Part shown: one piece after another, positions 13,710 to 24,955 of the stretch
Layout of the letters: every line of letters starts with the position of its first letter
How positions within the stretch are numbered: position 1 is the stretch's first letter
Assembly: GCA_009869945.1 (NCBI GenBank)
Contig: WIXG01000209.1
Coordinates: 1 to 64,000, forward strand
Length of the DNA stretch: 64,000 bases
DNA from: Mesaphorura yosii
Lineage: Eukaryota > Arthropoda > Collembola > Poduromorpha > Tullbergiidae
Direction: 5' to 3'
Notes under the pieces: model-generated
What the model was told of the DNA's origin: nothing
The model's database searches: none
What the model saw: only the letters and a program-made list of their open reading frames with translations
Translations under genes and position numbers: made by a program

Positions 13710-14380
13710 TTTGATATCCAAGCGTGGATGGGAGCTGAGTGAATAATTGATTAGTGATTATGATACTGTGAATCTGCTCACGAAATCCGGGATGACCAAC
13801 TGTACAGTTAAGAATTAATCAGAATTAAAGCTGAGTACCGAACCAGCCAGAAGTGACGTGTCTACTACTCAAGACTGCTGCTTGTGCCGCAATTCCATAT
13901 GACCAGTGAAATAGTCCGTGTTTATACTATGCAGCAGTAGCACAAGGACGGGTTACAAGGAATAAAATTTGAACTTCAAACGGCATCACCAGAATAACAG
14001 AATTCACTTGCTGGGCGGAGAGATTCACTTGGACTGTGGATTAATTCCTGTAATCTCTTTAACTACTGATAACATGATAATATTCAGCGCAGTTGCAGTT
14101 GTGGAATGGGAAGTATTCTCTCTTTAATAATAAATAAATTAGTGTTAATTATTGCGATCTCAAGCTTTAAGATCCGAGATGGCAAGGCCAGAAGACTGAA
14201 AAAACAAGAAATCTCAATCGGCATTGTCTTGAACAAACTCTATTTCCAGTTGGGATTTCCATTGCAGTCGAATAGAATTCATACAGGTGAGAAACCATCA
14301 GATCAAACGACAAAATGCTGCCTAAACCAAGCTTAGCGTATTACAACAATAATCTATTATCTATTTAGTAATCCAGAATA
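13710..14380. promoter_or_regulatory. Shared divergent promoter region, coatomer zeta / FIG4
   Basis: 671 bases between two start codons facing away from each other. No TATA box or other canonical core element stands out. The stretch probably contains both promoters and noncoding leader sequence; a polypyrimidine tract followed by cag at about 14247 could be an acceptor for a FIG4 leader exon. Confidence 0.4.
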
Positions 14381-17300
14381 ATGACAACTGGGAAAATGGC
14401 TGAGGACTCCCCCAAAATGCCGGAGCAGACTACGGCGGAGACAATCACAGTTGACGACGAGAACAATTTTAAAGTCGCAGGCAAGGCGGTGGTGCCATAC
14501 TTTCATACGATTCAGAAAATGGTACTTTATGAAACCAAAACGGTAAGGCAAACGCAGTTGTAACATTTCGATGTTATGTGTTGGAATTGCAACTATATGC
14601 AATTAATTTCAGAAATTCTACTTGGTTGGCTCGAATCAGTCAGAATCAAAGTTTCGTCTCTTGAAAATTGACCGAAATGATTCCAAAGAATTGCAGCTGT
14701 TCGAGGATCCAGCACATTATACGTCGAAAGAAATGAAAGAACTTTTAAGCACCATTGCTGGTGTAAACAGGACGAAGTCTGCAATCGGTGGATTAGTGCG
14801 GAGTGTTTCAGCGTTTGGCATCTTGGGATTCGTGAGATTTCTTGAGGGATATTACATCATTCTCATCACCAAAAGGCGAAAAGTTGCCACTATCGGACAT
14901 CATGCTATTTACAAAATTGAGGATACCGCATGTATCTACATTCCATGGGATGGTCCATCCAGGAACCCTGATGAACTGCGATATTTAAAGCTATTTCAGA
15001 GTATTGACTTATCCAGTAATTTCTATTTTGCGTAAGTGCACCACTGCTACAGCCCTAAAGCATAATCCCTTGACTGCAATTATGGGACTTTCTTTAATTT
15101 AAACCAGCTACAGCTACGATTTGACGAATACGTTGCAATACAATATGACAACTCCGAAGCGATTCTTCCGAAGGACCAATATTGCAGGTGCCGAGAGCGC
15201 GTAAGTTGACCAGATCCGAAATGTTGGAGCAATTATGTCATAATGGTTACAATTGTTATAATTAATTAGTGCTGCATACGGGATCACCAACATAGTAAAC
15301 CGCAAGTTTGTTTGGAATTCCCATTTACTTAAGGATATGGAGGGCGTTTTACATCCCGACTGGATTTTGTACATAATCCATGCATTTATTGGGCAATCGA
15401 ATATTTCCGTTTATGGGAGACCGATATACTTGACAATAATCGCCAGACGATCAGCAGAATATGCTGGGACTCGATTTTTAAAACGCGGTGCCAATTTTCA
15501 GGTAACGAGAACGACCATCGGTCCCAATCAGTCGTGAAGTTTTAAATAGGCAGATTAAATACGCTGAATCCTTTCCAGGGAGAAGTAGCGAATGAAGTTG
15601 AGACTGAACAAATTGTCTTTGATGCAAGTGTATCTTCATTTAAGCGTGGTCTCTACACATCGTTTGTACAAATGCGTGGGTCAATTCCAGTCCATTGGAG
15701 CCAAGACACTGCCAAAATGGTGGCAAAACCGCCCATCGGATTGGACATTGCGGATCCTTTTGCAGAAACAGCAGGTTCATGATTGCATTATGTCCTAAGT
15801 ATTTCGCTGTTAAAAATGAGACGCCTCGATACATCAGGAAAGCATTTCGGGAAACTGCTTCATCGATTTGGGGCGCCACTAGTGGTGCTAAACTTGGTAA
15901 AGAAGCGTGAGCGAAAGAAGCATGAAAGTATACTGACGGAAGAATATGTGACGGCTATTAGGACCTTAAATCAATTCCTGCCGGCAGCACATAGAATCCA
16001 TTATATTGGGTTCGACATGGCCAGAACGAACAAAATGTAAGTACGAAGATAGAGTGATTCGCAATTAAACGTTTCCTCATTCGAGTGAATATTAATTCAT
16101 GATATCAAAATCCAGGAAAGAAGCTGATGTAATGTCGAAACTTGCCAACATCGCAGAGGAAGCTATCCACAAAACCAAATTTTTCCAGTCTCACCCAAAA
16201 TTACATTCCAGAGCTGCTCATAATCAATCTGAACCCGAAAAAGAGGTGCGTGAAGCAAATTATAGCTCAATATATCAACGTCACTCTAACATTTTTGTTG
16301 TTACATTAGAGCAATTATGGACCGTTCGGTCAACGACAGACTGGCTTAGTTCGAGTAAACTGTGTGGACTGCCTTGATCGCACCAACACTGCACAGTTTG
16401 CGTTGGGCAAATGTGCTCTTGTTCATCAGGTAAGATTGCGGAGGACATGTTTGGATAAGCTGGAATTCTTATTCAAGGGCGTGACATTTGTTACAGCTGC
16501 GAGCACTTTGTGTACTGGATGAGGGAGTTCATCTGGACTTTGAATCGGATGCGATCAGAATGCTGGAAGAACTGTACGAGGATCATGGTGATACTTTAGC
16601 CCTTCAATACGGTGGCTCCCAACTCGTCCACAGAATTAACACCTACAGGAAGACTGCGCCATGGACATCTCAAGGAAATGACATTATGCAAACGCTTTCA
16701 AGATACTACTCAAATACGTTTTCTGGTATTTTTGCTTACTTCACCATTTCAGTCTTGTCTTGAAATTTGCACTGACCTTTGAAAAACTTTTCGTTTTTAA
16801 GATGCTGATAAGCAAAACGCGATTAACTTGTTCCTTGGAGTATACCAACCTTCCCAAGAAACTAGTCCATTGTGGGCACTTGAAAATGACCTGCACTTGC
16901 ATTTACGACCTGAGTTTCGCTTCACGAATGCGAACATGAAGGACATAAAACCGTAAGTGATATTATTATGTTACTTGTTTCAACTTCCAAGAGATGATTC
17001 TATTTTATCCTTGATTCTGTTTTTAGGATAACTGAATGGTATACTGACGCCGTGCTGAAGTCCCTGCCAAACTCATGCCATGAGTTGCAAAAAACGTGCG
17101 TCTTGCTCCCATGCGAGGACTTGGATGACTTGGATTCATTCAGTGACTTTTTCAAGACTCGCTTCTTCGTTCCTTTGTCAGATGTGTTCGCCTTCAAGAT
17201 CAGCCATTCTGTTCGTGATTTCATGCCTCACTTTACAACAGAGTTCAGTCCCTTTGTTGTACGTGTTCGGCCTGGGAAGCGACAAGAAGAAACTACATCG

Positions 17301-18057
17301 AATAAGAAAGTGAAGATCAAGAATCCTTCAATCATGGGTCTCGTATCAACGAGTAGCGGAGCCTCCGCGGCAAGCACCAGGTAATTGTGTGCAACGTTTT
17401 TTTTTACATTCGACCTTATTTTGTGAAAACTGCATATTTTCTCGTAGCTCGGAAGAGTCAGACTTTTCTAGCAGTGAAGAGTTCAACCCAAGTTTGGCGA
17501 GTTCGAACGCTGGTGGAGGATCAAACAACTGGCACCAGTCTGAAGAATCTGGATTAACATTCTCAAAAATGTTCCCAGACATGAAGGAGACTTATGGAGT
17601 TGAGCTCAAAGAACCTCGGAAATCTGATGTGTCGTTGTATAAAAAGTAACAGATTTTATACGAATTAACCTGTATTGGTATAATAATGACCAATACTTAA
17701 ACTTTGAAATACTTGTCTTAGATTCGTGCATCTTCAACAAATTCCTATGAAGCCTCTTACCTTTCCATCAGTTCCTAGCATAAAAGCAAGCGATCAAGTC
17801 ATTCCACTTAGCGGATTCTCGAAAGATAGCTGTTATCATGTGACTCCGCCAACAGTGTCCAAAGTAAGAAGTTTAAAATTGAGTTGAACCTCTGTCACTA
17901 AAACGTATGCTTTGTAATTCAGGTTTCAAGAGACATTTATCGCAATTACATCCAAAGAGGAGTAACTGGTGCCCAAACTCCTAGTCCGCGTGATTTGAGC
18001 ATATACAAGAGGCATGTGAAGCAATCTGGGAATCCGACTCAATTTACTCCAAGTTAA
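14381..18057 (+). CDS. FIG4: Polyphosphoinositide 5-phosphatase FIG4 (SAC3)
   Basis: SAC-domain lipid phosphatase that works in the PIKfyve-VAC14 complex on endolysosomes and sets PI(3,5)P2 levels. Fourteen exons: 14381-14542, 14613-15031, 15108-15200, 15270-15501, 15579-15774, 15838-16036, 16116-16245, 16310-16429, 16497-16725, 16802-16952, 17027-17380, 17448-17645, 17722-17863, 17923-18057; 919 residues, close to the human 907. Landmarks are [32 protein letters not shown], the catalytic CX5R motif CVDCLDRTN with the nucleophile at about C495, then [18 protein letters not shown] and [20 protein letters not shown]. The C-terminal Ser/Glu-rich region and the final SIYKRHV-like segment also match the family. 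The start at 14381 is the first Met; MAEDSPK six codons inside is an alternative. AATAAA at 18098. Confidence 0.95.
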
Positions 18058-18112
18058 TTTAACTTGTTCGAGTTTTATTAATATCCAGTCGTTTGTTCAA
18101 TAAACGCTAAGA

Positions 18113-18703
18113 TTAAATTAATTGCTCATTTTCATCAAAACCGGGAACTTCCGTTGCCTCCGTTGGAGTTGGTGTGGAAGAAATGAAATCTTCCGGTGCA
18201 TGAGTTTCCGTGTCTGGCTCAAGAGAATCCGCACGTTGTCGGTGTAAACAGCAAATTTGTTGACGAAAATCGTCGGACTTAAAGTAGCAGTCATGTGCAC
18301 GCTCGCGCTTGTTTCGCCTTCGTTCTTTCAACCATCTGCATCGATAACTTGGTCGAAGTTGTTGCACGGTGGGGTATATCGGCGTCTATAGAAGTTTCGG
18401 TTGCAGAATACTGGCTACCTTCTTGCATGTAAATTATCTGCACCTTCTTACCCGACAAACGCAGCCGCCCTTCCAGCATTTGTACTTTTCGCAAAAGTTG
18501 CCACATGTTGTGTTGGCTGTCCGAAGTTTGCACTGTTTCATAATCTTCGGTTTAGTGCCCCTGTCTGATTGTTGTGCCTGGATCAAAAAGTACGAGCTTG
18601 AACTTACAATTTAATCTCAGCCACACAAGACGCTAGAGCATACCAGAATCAATGTCCCCAGGGCTGCTACCGAACAGATCACAATAACAATTCTCACTGA
18701 CAT
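18113..18703 (-). CDS. Small cysteine-rich secreted protein, unrecognised
   Basis: Three minus-strand exons, 18703-18644, 18532-18452 and 18385-18113, join in phase 0 at both borders to give 137 residues. The first exon is exactly a hydrophobic signal-like peptide (MSVRIVIVICSVAALG). The second codes a compact knot of six cysteines within 26 residues, containing KYKCWKGGCVC. The third adds a very basic stretch (RWLKERRRNKRER), four more cysteines including an adjacent CC pair, then an acidic Thr/Pro-rich tail. I know no family with this order. It is probably secreted and disulfide-linked. Its stop codon is 55 bases from the FIG4 stop on the other strand. Signal, knot and tail each falling on separate in-phase exons supports a real gene. 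Confidence 0.6.
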
Positions 18704-19052
18704 CTTGTCGAATGGAACCGTTGCGCGCAAGCGAAGAAGAAAAACGTAACAAAATTGTCCATGGCTGTAGGCTCACCAACAATTTTATATTTCACATCAA
18801 GGATGACGGCGCAGATGACATTTAATGGAGCAGGGTTAATTGCATTTGCACTCAAGTTCGTCATAAATTAGTTTCATATTTTCTATCCAATCGACCCGAA
18901 CATTGCACAAAGTAATACAAAAGTCATAACTTAATTATTAAAGTGTCATTCATATGCACTAAATGTACTATGAACATAATTTCTACACAAGCATTGCATG
19001 CTACTCCACGTTAAAATATTTACATTTTCGTCAAATCTGATACCATCAAAAC
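18704..19052. other. Spacer between cysteine-rich gene and MFSD11-like gene
   Basis: 349 bases; both flanking genes are on the minus strand. It should hold the promoter of the cysteine-rich gene and the 3' untranslated region of the carrier gene. No distinct motif recognised. Confidence 0.4.
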
Positions 19053-21146
19053 CTATAACTTCTCAACTTGCATCTCTTGCCGACCGCGGGCAGCGTCTTC
19101 ATCTGCATTTTCTGCCTCTTTCTGCTTCAGCCGATGCGTTTTCCACTCCACAATTCCAAACGTTACACTGCTGATGACGCAACTGACAAGGAGTATGATT
19201 ACCTGTATAACAATTCCTAGATACGAGCTCGAGTAGAATGCTGCTGCCGAAGCTGCTGATTGTGTGAACTTAAAAATGGCGAACGCCGGAGCTGAAGATT
19301 CTTTGTACACGGACGCGAACGTCGAGATGAGTTGAGTCTGGAAACACGCGTCTCCGAAACCTGAAGCAGAGGCCAGCCAATGATACATGTAGAAGTAAAA
19401 TACTTCTCATTGTTAATTGCACTGTAATTATGAGCACCTACCAAGAAAGAATGCACATAAGAAAGCGACAAATGCAGAAGGAGTTGAGAAATGTGACACG
19501 GCCATCGTCTCTTTGACACTTGCATCATTTGGAAGATTCAGATACACAAGAATGAAGCAGCTGATGTGAACGATTGCGCCAAGTAAAACTATTGGAGTTC
19601 TTCCTGTTAACAAGTACAACATAAATAGCTCGAATGCAGTGACGGTGGTGTTCATCTGGATTTATGGTTAAGCATATATGAAACTTACCCTTCTTCGTAG
19701 TTCTCGTCCCGAGGAGTCCAAATAAAGACCCTCCAACCACTTCGCCGATTCCCAGCAGAATTCCAACGAGACCGACGTACGTTTTCGCATTTTCACCAAG
19801 CGCCTTTGTGTTTCCCACGGAAGTCGAGTAAACACCGCTGAGAAATGAGAATTCAAGTCCAGTGTATATGGAACTCAGCGATAGCAGAAGCATGTTGGGT
19901 GTAATGAACAGCTTCATCGAATCTTTGAGCGCTGATAAGGCCTTCGAAAAGTTTGTGGCAGGTTCGTCAGTGACTTTCGATGATGATGCGTTCTTTTCAA
20001 TGTTTTGATTGCTGTCTTCCTTTCGATTTCCAATTTCTATCTCCTGTGCTGTGTCTGAACTGTGATTCACTCTGGAAGTACGAATCGGATTTTATTACCA
20101 CTGCTCAATGACCGTTGTGTCACATATGTCTGTGATGCCGAAGAATTTAATGAATCCAACTAACCGGAGATTCTTCAGAAGTGAGAAGCACAAGACGCCC
20201 ACAATTCCAACCACAGTCAGCGGAATAAAGATGACCTCTCGTGTAGTCTTGTCAATTGTACTTTTGCCTTGAAACTGCCAATACACCAGCAAATTCCCGA
20301 AGAAAAAGCTGCGACACATTGTAGCAAGTAGAAATTGAGTAGTTGCTCTATCCTATCAAATTCCTGGTTCCGCTTACCTGCACTGATTGATAGCCCAGAA
20401 GATTCCAGAATCCCGTGTGATTGTCTTCTGATTGGATACGAGACTCAGAAAATGGCCCTGTGCAGTCCAAATCACAGCTGCGCCGGCTCCAAGCAATGCA
20501 GAAAGCAGATACAGAAGCCACGTGTTTGGAACCAGGAAACTCGCGATAAAGAGCACATAAACCGCAGCTGCAATGACCATACTCCATTTTGAATGGAAAA
20601 TGGCGACCAGTGATGGCGCGAGCCACGACGCAATGGCAAAAACCGCGTATAGAATGGAAAGCGATGTGTACCCATTTCCAGTGAACCCAAACACCTTGTT
20701 CTCTTCCGGGCAATGGGCTTGGACGTTCGTGACGGGTGTGTCCGTAATATTTGGGACTGTGGTCGCGTTCTCATGTTCGAAAGGGTTTTCACGAGGGTCA
20801 AGCGCGTAGACTGTGTTGTTTGTGTTTATGTTACCCGGTACAGCGACGACGTGTGCAGGGGGTGAACAGAATATGGACTCATTTCGGATGCTCTGTAATA
20901 CTGTTTCCTGTTTCAGAAATGCCAGCGAGATTAATTCTCAATGTTGTCCGAATCATGAAGCGATCGCATGTCTTCTAAGTAGATGCCCTCTTAAAATAAA
21001 GTAAGAATACAAACCTCAATAATGCCTGTCGTTTGGAACGCCGTGAACACAAACATAAACGAGAAGCTGAGGAGCAGCACTTGGAAGAAGTTTCCCTTCC
21101 AGAACGAAACCGGGTTTTCGCTCTCGTCCATGGAACTGGGCTCCAT
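19053..21146 (-). CDS. MFSD11: UNC93-like protein MFSD11
   Basis: Multi-pass membrane protein of the major facilitator fold, UNC93 branch; transported substrate unknown in the family. Six exons: 21146-21015, 20907-20378, 20308-20165, 20071-19689, 19603-19442 and 19360-19053, giving 552 residues against 449 in human. Family landmarks are FMFVFTAFQTTG, TGNGYTSLSILYAVFAIASWLAPS, AVIWTAQGHFL, DSGIFWAINQCSFFFGN, LLSLSSIYTGLEFSFLSGVY, GIGEVVGGSLFGLLG and FGDACFQTQLI. Much of the extra length is a roughly 70-residue extracellular loop after the first helix with four N-glycosylation sequons (about N53, N74, N91, N97) and two cysteines. The C-terminal tail is charged and cytosolic (RLKQKEAENADED). Start chosen as the first Met, directly before the first helix region. 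Confidence 0.92.
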
Positions 21147-22868
21147 GATGACAGGATTGAAATTGCACTAATTCTCAGAAGACTCTGAGCTAAGTTTGTA
21201 CAATAAGTACAGTTTCTGCTTCACTTTCCGATTCACGAGCGCTAAAACGCTCGTCGCTGCACGTGTATCGCTGAGAACTTGAGACGGCGTAAATTAGGAT
21301 TTGTTATCCCTGAGCATAATTGCTAATTATGCTAACACAAACTGAACGTTGTGTTCACCGTTCTCGGTTGGAAGTCAACCTACGACTGATAGATTAATTG
21401 AGTGAATCGCACTCGCAACAATGAGATGCATTGTCATTAAATGCAACTGAGCGCGTATTAGTTGGCTGGCTAGGCTAGGCTGTCTTTACTTGACTTGTAA
21501 ATAATGTAAATGTTAATTTGTTCTTGGAATTCCTGCAGCTACACCGGCAGAATCAGGATTGGCCTGTGCAACAAAAGTAAACGTAAAATCAGGAGTTCGA
21601 ATGTTATTGTTGTAGACCAGGCCACACAGCGCAGGTACGCAAACCAAGTCGCATTAAGAATACGAAATGAGTTGGAAGATAAGATTATTCGTACGCGTAC
21701 GATTAGAAATCAAAAATAATAACTTTACTATATACGAATGGTTAGGCTAAGGCCTACCTCGCGTCCGCGTTCGCGTATGAGTGGAATGACCATTAACAAA
21801 TTTGTATGCATAAATCGTAATCGTATATTAACGACTTGGTGTAGTCGTAGTGTAAGTCAGACGTAGAAGGTAGAAAAGAATTTTCTTCAAAGAGGTGATA
21901 CATGCAACAACGCAAGAAGGGAATGCATCAATGAAATTTTCAATTACAGCAAGCACAAAAATATCCTGAATTAATCATGCTACAGGCCCACCATCCGCGA
22001 ATGTGATTGCGAGTCTGAGTCCGCGCTGTCAAGTTTACAGACCCCATCCCTCGCATGAAAAGTTAGTAATCCTGTTTTGCGAGTATAAAGTTATTAAATG
22101 CAAGTGTAGAATGGGTTTTATGGTCATGCACTATGCACTTCGCATTTTGAATTTCTTGTTGCAAGGCTGTCGTGATGCCGGCCGTACTATTTTGATGCAA
22201 CTATTTTGAACCCGGTGACTGCTGCGATGACGTCGAGACAACATTCCACAAGCACAGACGTTGTTTATTATGAGTGATTTCATGATGAATGATGAGAGCC
22301 AGGTTTCTATCTATGAGTGAGGTCTAATTATGACTAATTGCGTATTGCGTAATTCAAATATATACTTAGAAATATTTCAGCCTTGAGAGGAGGGAGTTAG
22401 AGGCCAGATATGAACAACCTTCAACTTGACAGTGAAAACAGATGGGCTTTCGTTGTCCACTGGCGAAATCAACGGCAACATTTCGTTCCGAGTCCGATAT
22501 TTTCTTCTGTCAGCGAAAGCTTGCCTGCTGCTATCCAATTTGTCACAAAGCTGTAGAAAAGCAGCAAACAAGAAATGTCAATAATGTCAAGACGTCAACC
22601 TGTTACGCTTTTTTGTACGTAGCGCTGGCGTACTGCACGCTTTCGGTGCAGTTCTTGGTGGTTTTATTGTGCGTTGTGAATTTCAGGCTTCCAAGCAACA
22701 ACTTTATTAGACTATCACATCGAGCTACTCACCGTAGGCTAGCCTAATCAAGTCCCAGTCCAGTAGAACGAGTTTACACCAGTTTATTACACTTTCTTGC
22801 AATCTCGTACAAGTGCTTTGCCTATTTCTAACATTGAATTATCATATTTTTATCGACTGCACTAAATC
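21147..22868. other. Divergent intergenic, MFSD11 to LZTFL1
   Basis: 1.7 kb with no supported gene. It contains the MFSD11 promoter on one side and the LZTFL1 leader on the other. A plus-strand frame of 101 codons at 22442-22747 has an irregular composition and no recognisable motif. Short direct repeats (ggctggctaggctaggctg) sit near 21463. Confidence 0.4.
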
Positions 22869-24826
22869 ATGGTAATTCAGCCAATAAAATTCATATTAAA
22901 GTTGATGAACCAGTTTACTGATCCACTTTCGAAATTCTCCTTCTCTTTTAGGATTCCAATCTTCACCTGAACCCTGTCCACAGTGACTTAGTTAAGCAAT
23001 TCCTGGACTTGACTCATTATCAGTTGGCGCAGCGCATCAAGTCAGTCCGCCATTCATTCAGCAATCTTTTAACATTCAAGTAAGTTTAGACTCTTAAGTT
23101 CACTTGCCCATGACGCGAGTTAAATGCACGTGTGTTTAATTTGGTGCAATAGAATCCGGGACAATGCCTCGTACGAGAGCGGGCAAGTGCGTGAGATGTT
23201 GATTGGGCTTCAGGAGATTGTTATTGACGAGATAGAAAACGAATTGACGGACTCGACATACACGAGCACTCTACTCATACAGAAATTACTCAAAACGGCT
23301 GAAGAATGGCATCTGACCCTAAATACTACAATTGCGGACCTGGAAGATCGGTAAGGTCATCAAAAAAGCACTTTGCTCCCATCTTGATTCTTGATTGGAT
23401 AAACAGCGACAAACTGAACGCGATCAAGCAGTACGACGAGGAACTCCGAAGGAGCCCGGCCCAGATGACAGTTACCATCGTCAACAACGATGGTTGGTCG
23501 AGCTCGAACGGCGACGGTACTGGCGATTCCACGAAGTCCATTGCGCACGTCCTCAAAGAGAAAGTAACTCAACTCACCGTGCAGAATCAATTTATGAAGT
23601 CCAAGATTGAAGATTTGGAATTTCAATTACGAGAAGCTACGGTAAGGCAGTGCAGCAATCTCACCATTCACATCATTTCTGCACCACGCAATTAGAGTTA
23701 TGATTAACTCGGATGGTTACGCGTGAAACACGTCCACGTATACCTGTGTTGATATTGCTTTCATTGCTATTTCTAGTAACGAGTCGAGTGTCAATGAAAC
23801 AATACGGTTTTATCTGCAGTCAGATCTGCATAATAACCGTGGCCAAATTAAAAGATGATAATCCTCATATTAATTCGCAATGCTACACGGCTATCATTCG
23901 TAAATCTTTGCTTTAGCTTTGGCTTTGGCATCTGTGCCAGAGAAGCAGAAGACACGTTTTGGCACCGAATACGTGTGAATAATGACCCATTTACATACAT
24001 CAACCTGTCACGTCGCGTGTTGCGTCACAGCAGCATAGAACAGCGAATAATCGCAATCAGAGTTGCCATTTTAATGAGCCTCCCACCATTGCATTGTACT
24101 GCAGTGAATTGAAACGTCATTACAAGGATTAGCATGCAATTGTTGGTGAGCGCAGGGAAGAACGAGTGGAAAGTATGAGCACGGGCTTTGACTGTGATTT
24201 GGATTAGCAAATTCGGGTGTTGCCTTTTTGTGTGTCGTACGGAGACGAATGAAATTAGCCATTGTTGACGCTGAGCTTTAATTGAATTTCTTGTAATATC
24301 TTTGTCTTAATAAGACATTTCACTTTTCGCGTTGCAGATTGAAGACGAGTCGTCCAACAATGACAATGGGAATAGTAACGATAGCGCGACAGGCAAGCGG
24401 AAGACGAAATCCGCGGCGACACTATACGCTGAGTTGAAATCTGCCCAGAAAGAAATCCAGTCATTAAAGGCGCGTCTGGATCAATTGTCACACTCGAAGG
24501 ACGACGACTTGGAATCAATTCAAGAGAGCGTGGTGATTATGAAGAGGGAATTGGAGGCAAGTCGTCAACTTGCCGAAACTCAGACGGAGCAACTCAGACA
24601 CGACTTGGAGATGAGGGAAGACAAACTCCGAACAGTTCAATCTCATTTACTGTTGAAAGAAAAAGAACTGGAACAAAAGTTTCAGGCTACGCAGGCCTAC
24701 TTGAACATGAAGAAGATTCTTTTGCAGAAAAATAGCACCATTAAGGACTTGAGACAGAAATTGGTTGAGTCTGGCTACAAGTTCGGTACAAATACTGGTA
24801 ATCAAGAAGACGATGAAGAGAAGTAG
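22869..24826 (+). CDS. LZTFL1: Leucine zipper transcription factor-like protein 1
   Basis: Cytoplasmic coiled-coil protein that binds the BBSome and limits its entry into cilia. Exons 22869-22871, 22952-23079, 23153-23350, 23407-23641 and 24338-24826 give 350 residues (human 299). The match covers the N-terminal helical part (LHLNPVHSDLVKQFLDLTHYQLAQRIKSVRHSF), the region around EIVIDEIENELTDSTYTSTLL, and the C-terminal coiled coil ending KEKELEQKFQATQAYLNMKKIL then KNSTIKDLRQKL, which is diagnostic. The start is unusual: no Met lies in the second exon, but an ATG followed directly by gtaatt at 22871 provides one, spliced by an 80-base intron. Extra length comes from Ser/Asn/Asp-rich inserts in exons 4 and 5. 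Intron 4 is 696 bases, long for this region. Confidence 0.9.
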
Positions 24827-24955
24827 CAACTAAAATTTTAATTTCATGCTCATATTACATTCCAGTAATTGGTTCACAATTCTTAATTTGGGCAGAAGGC
24901 ATAATACACGCAAATACAATCATTCCAACTTGAGTCATGATTTTAAGTCTGAATT

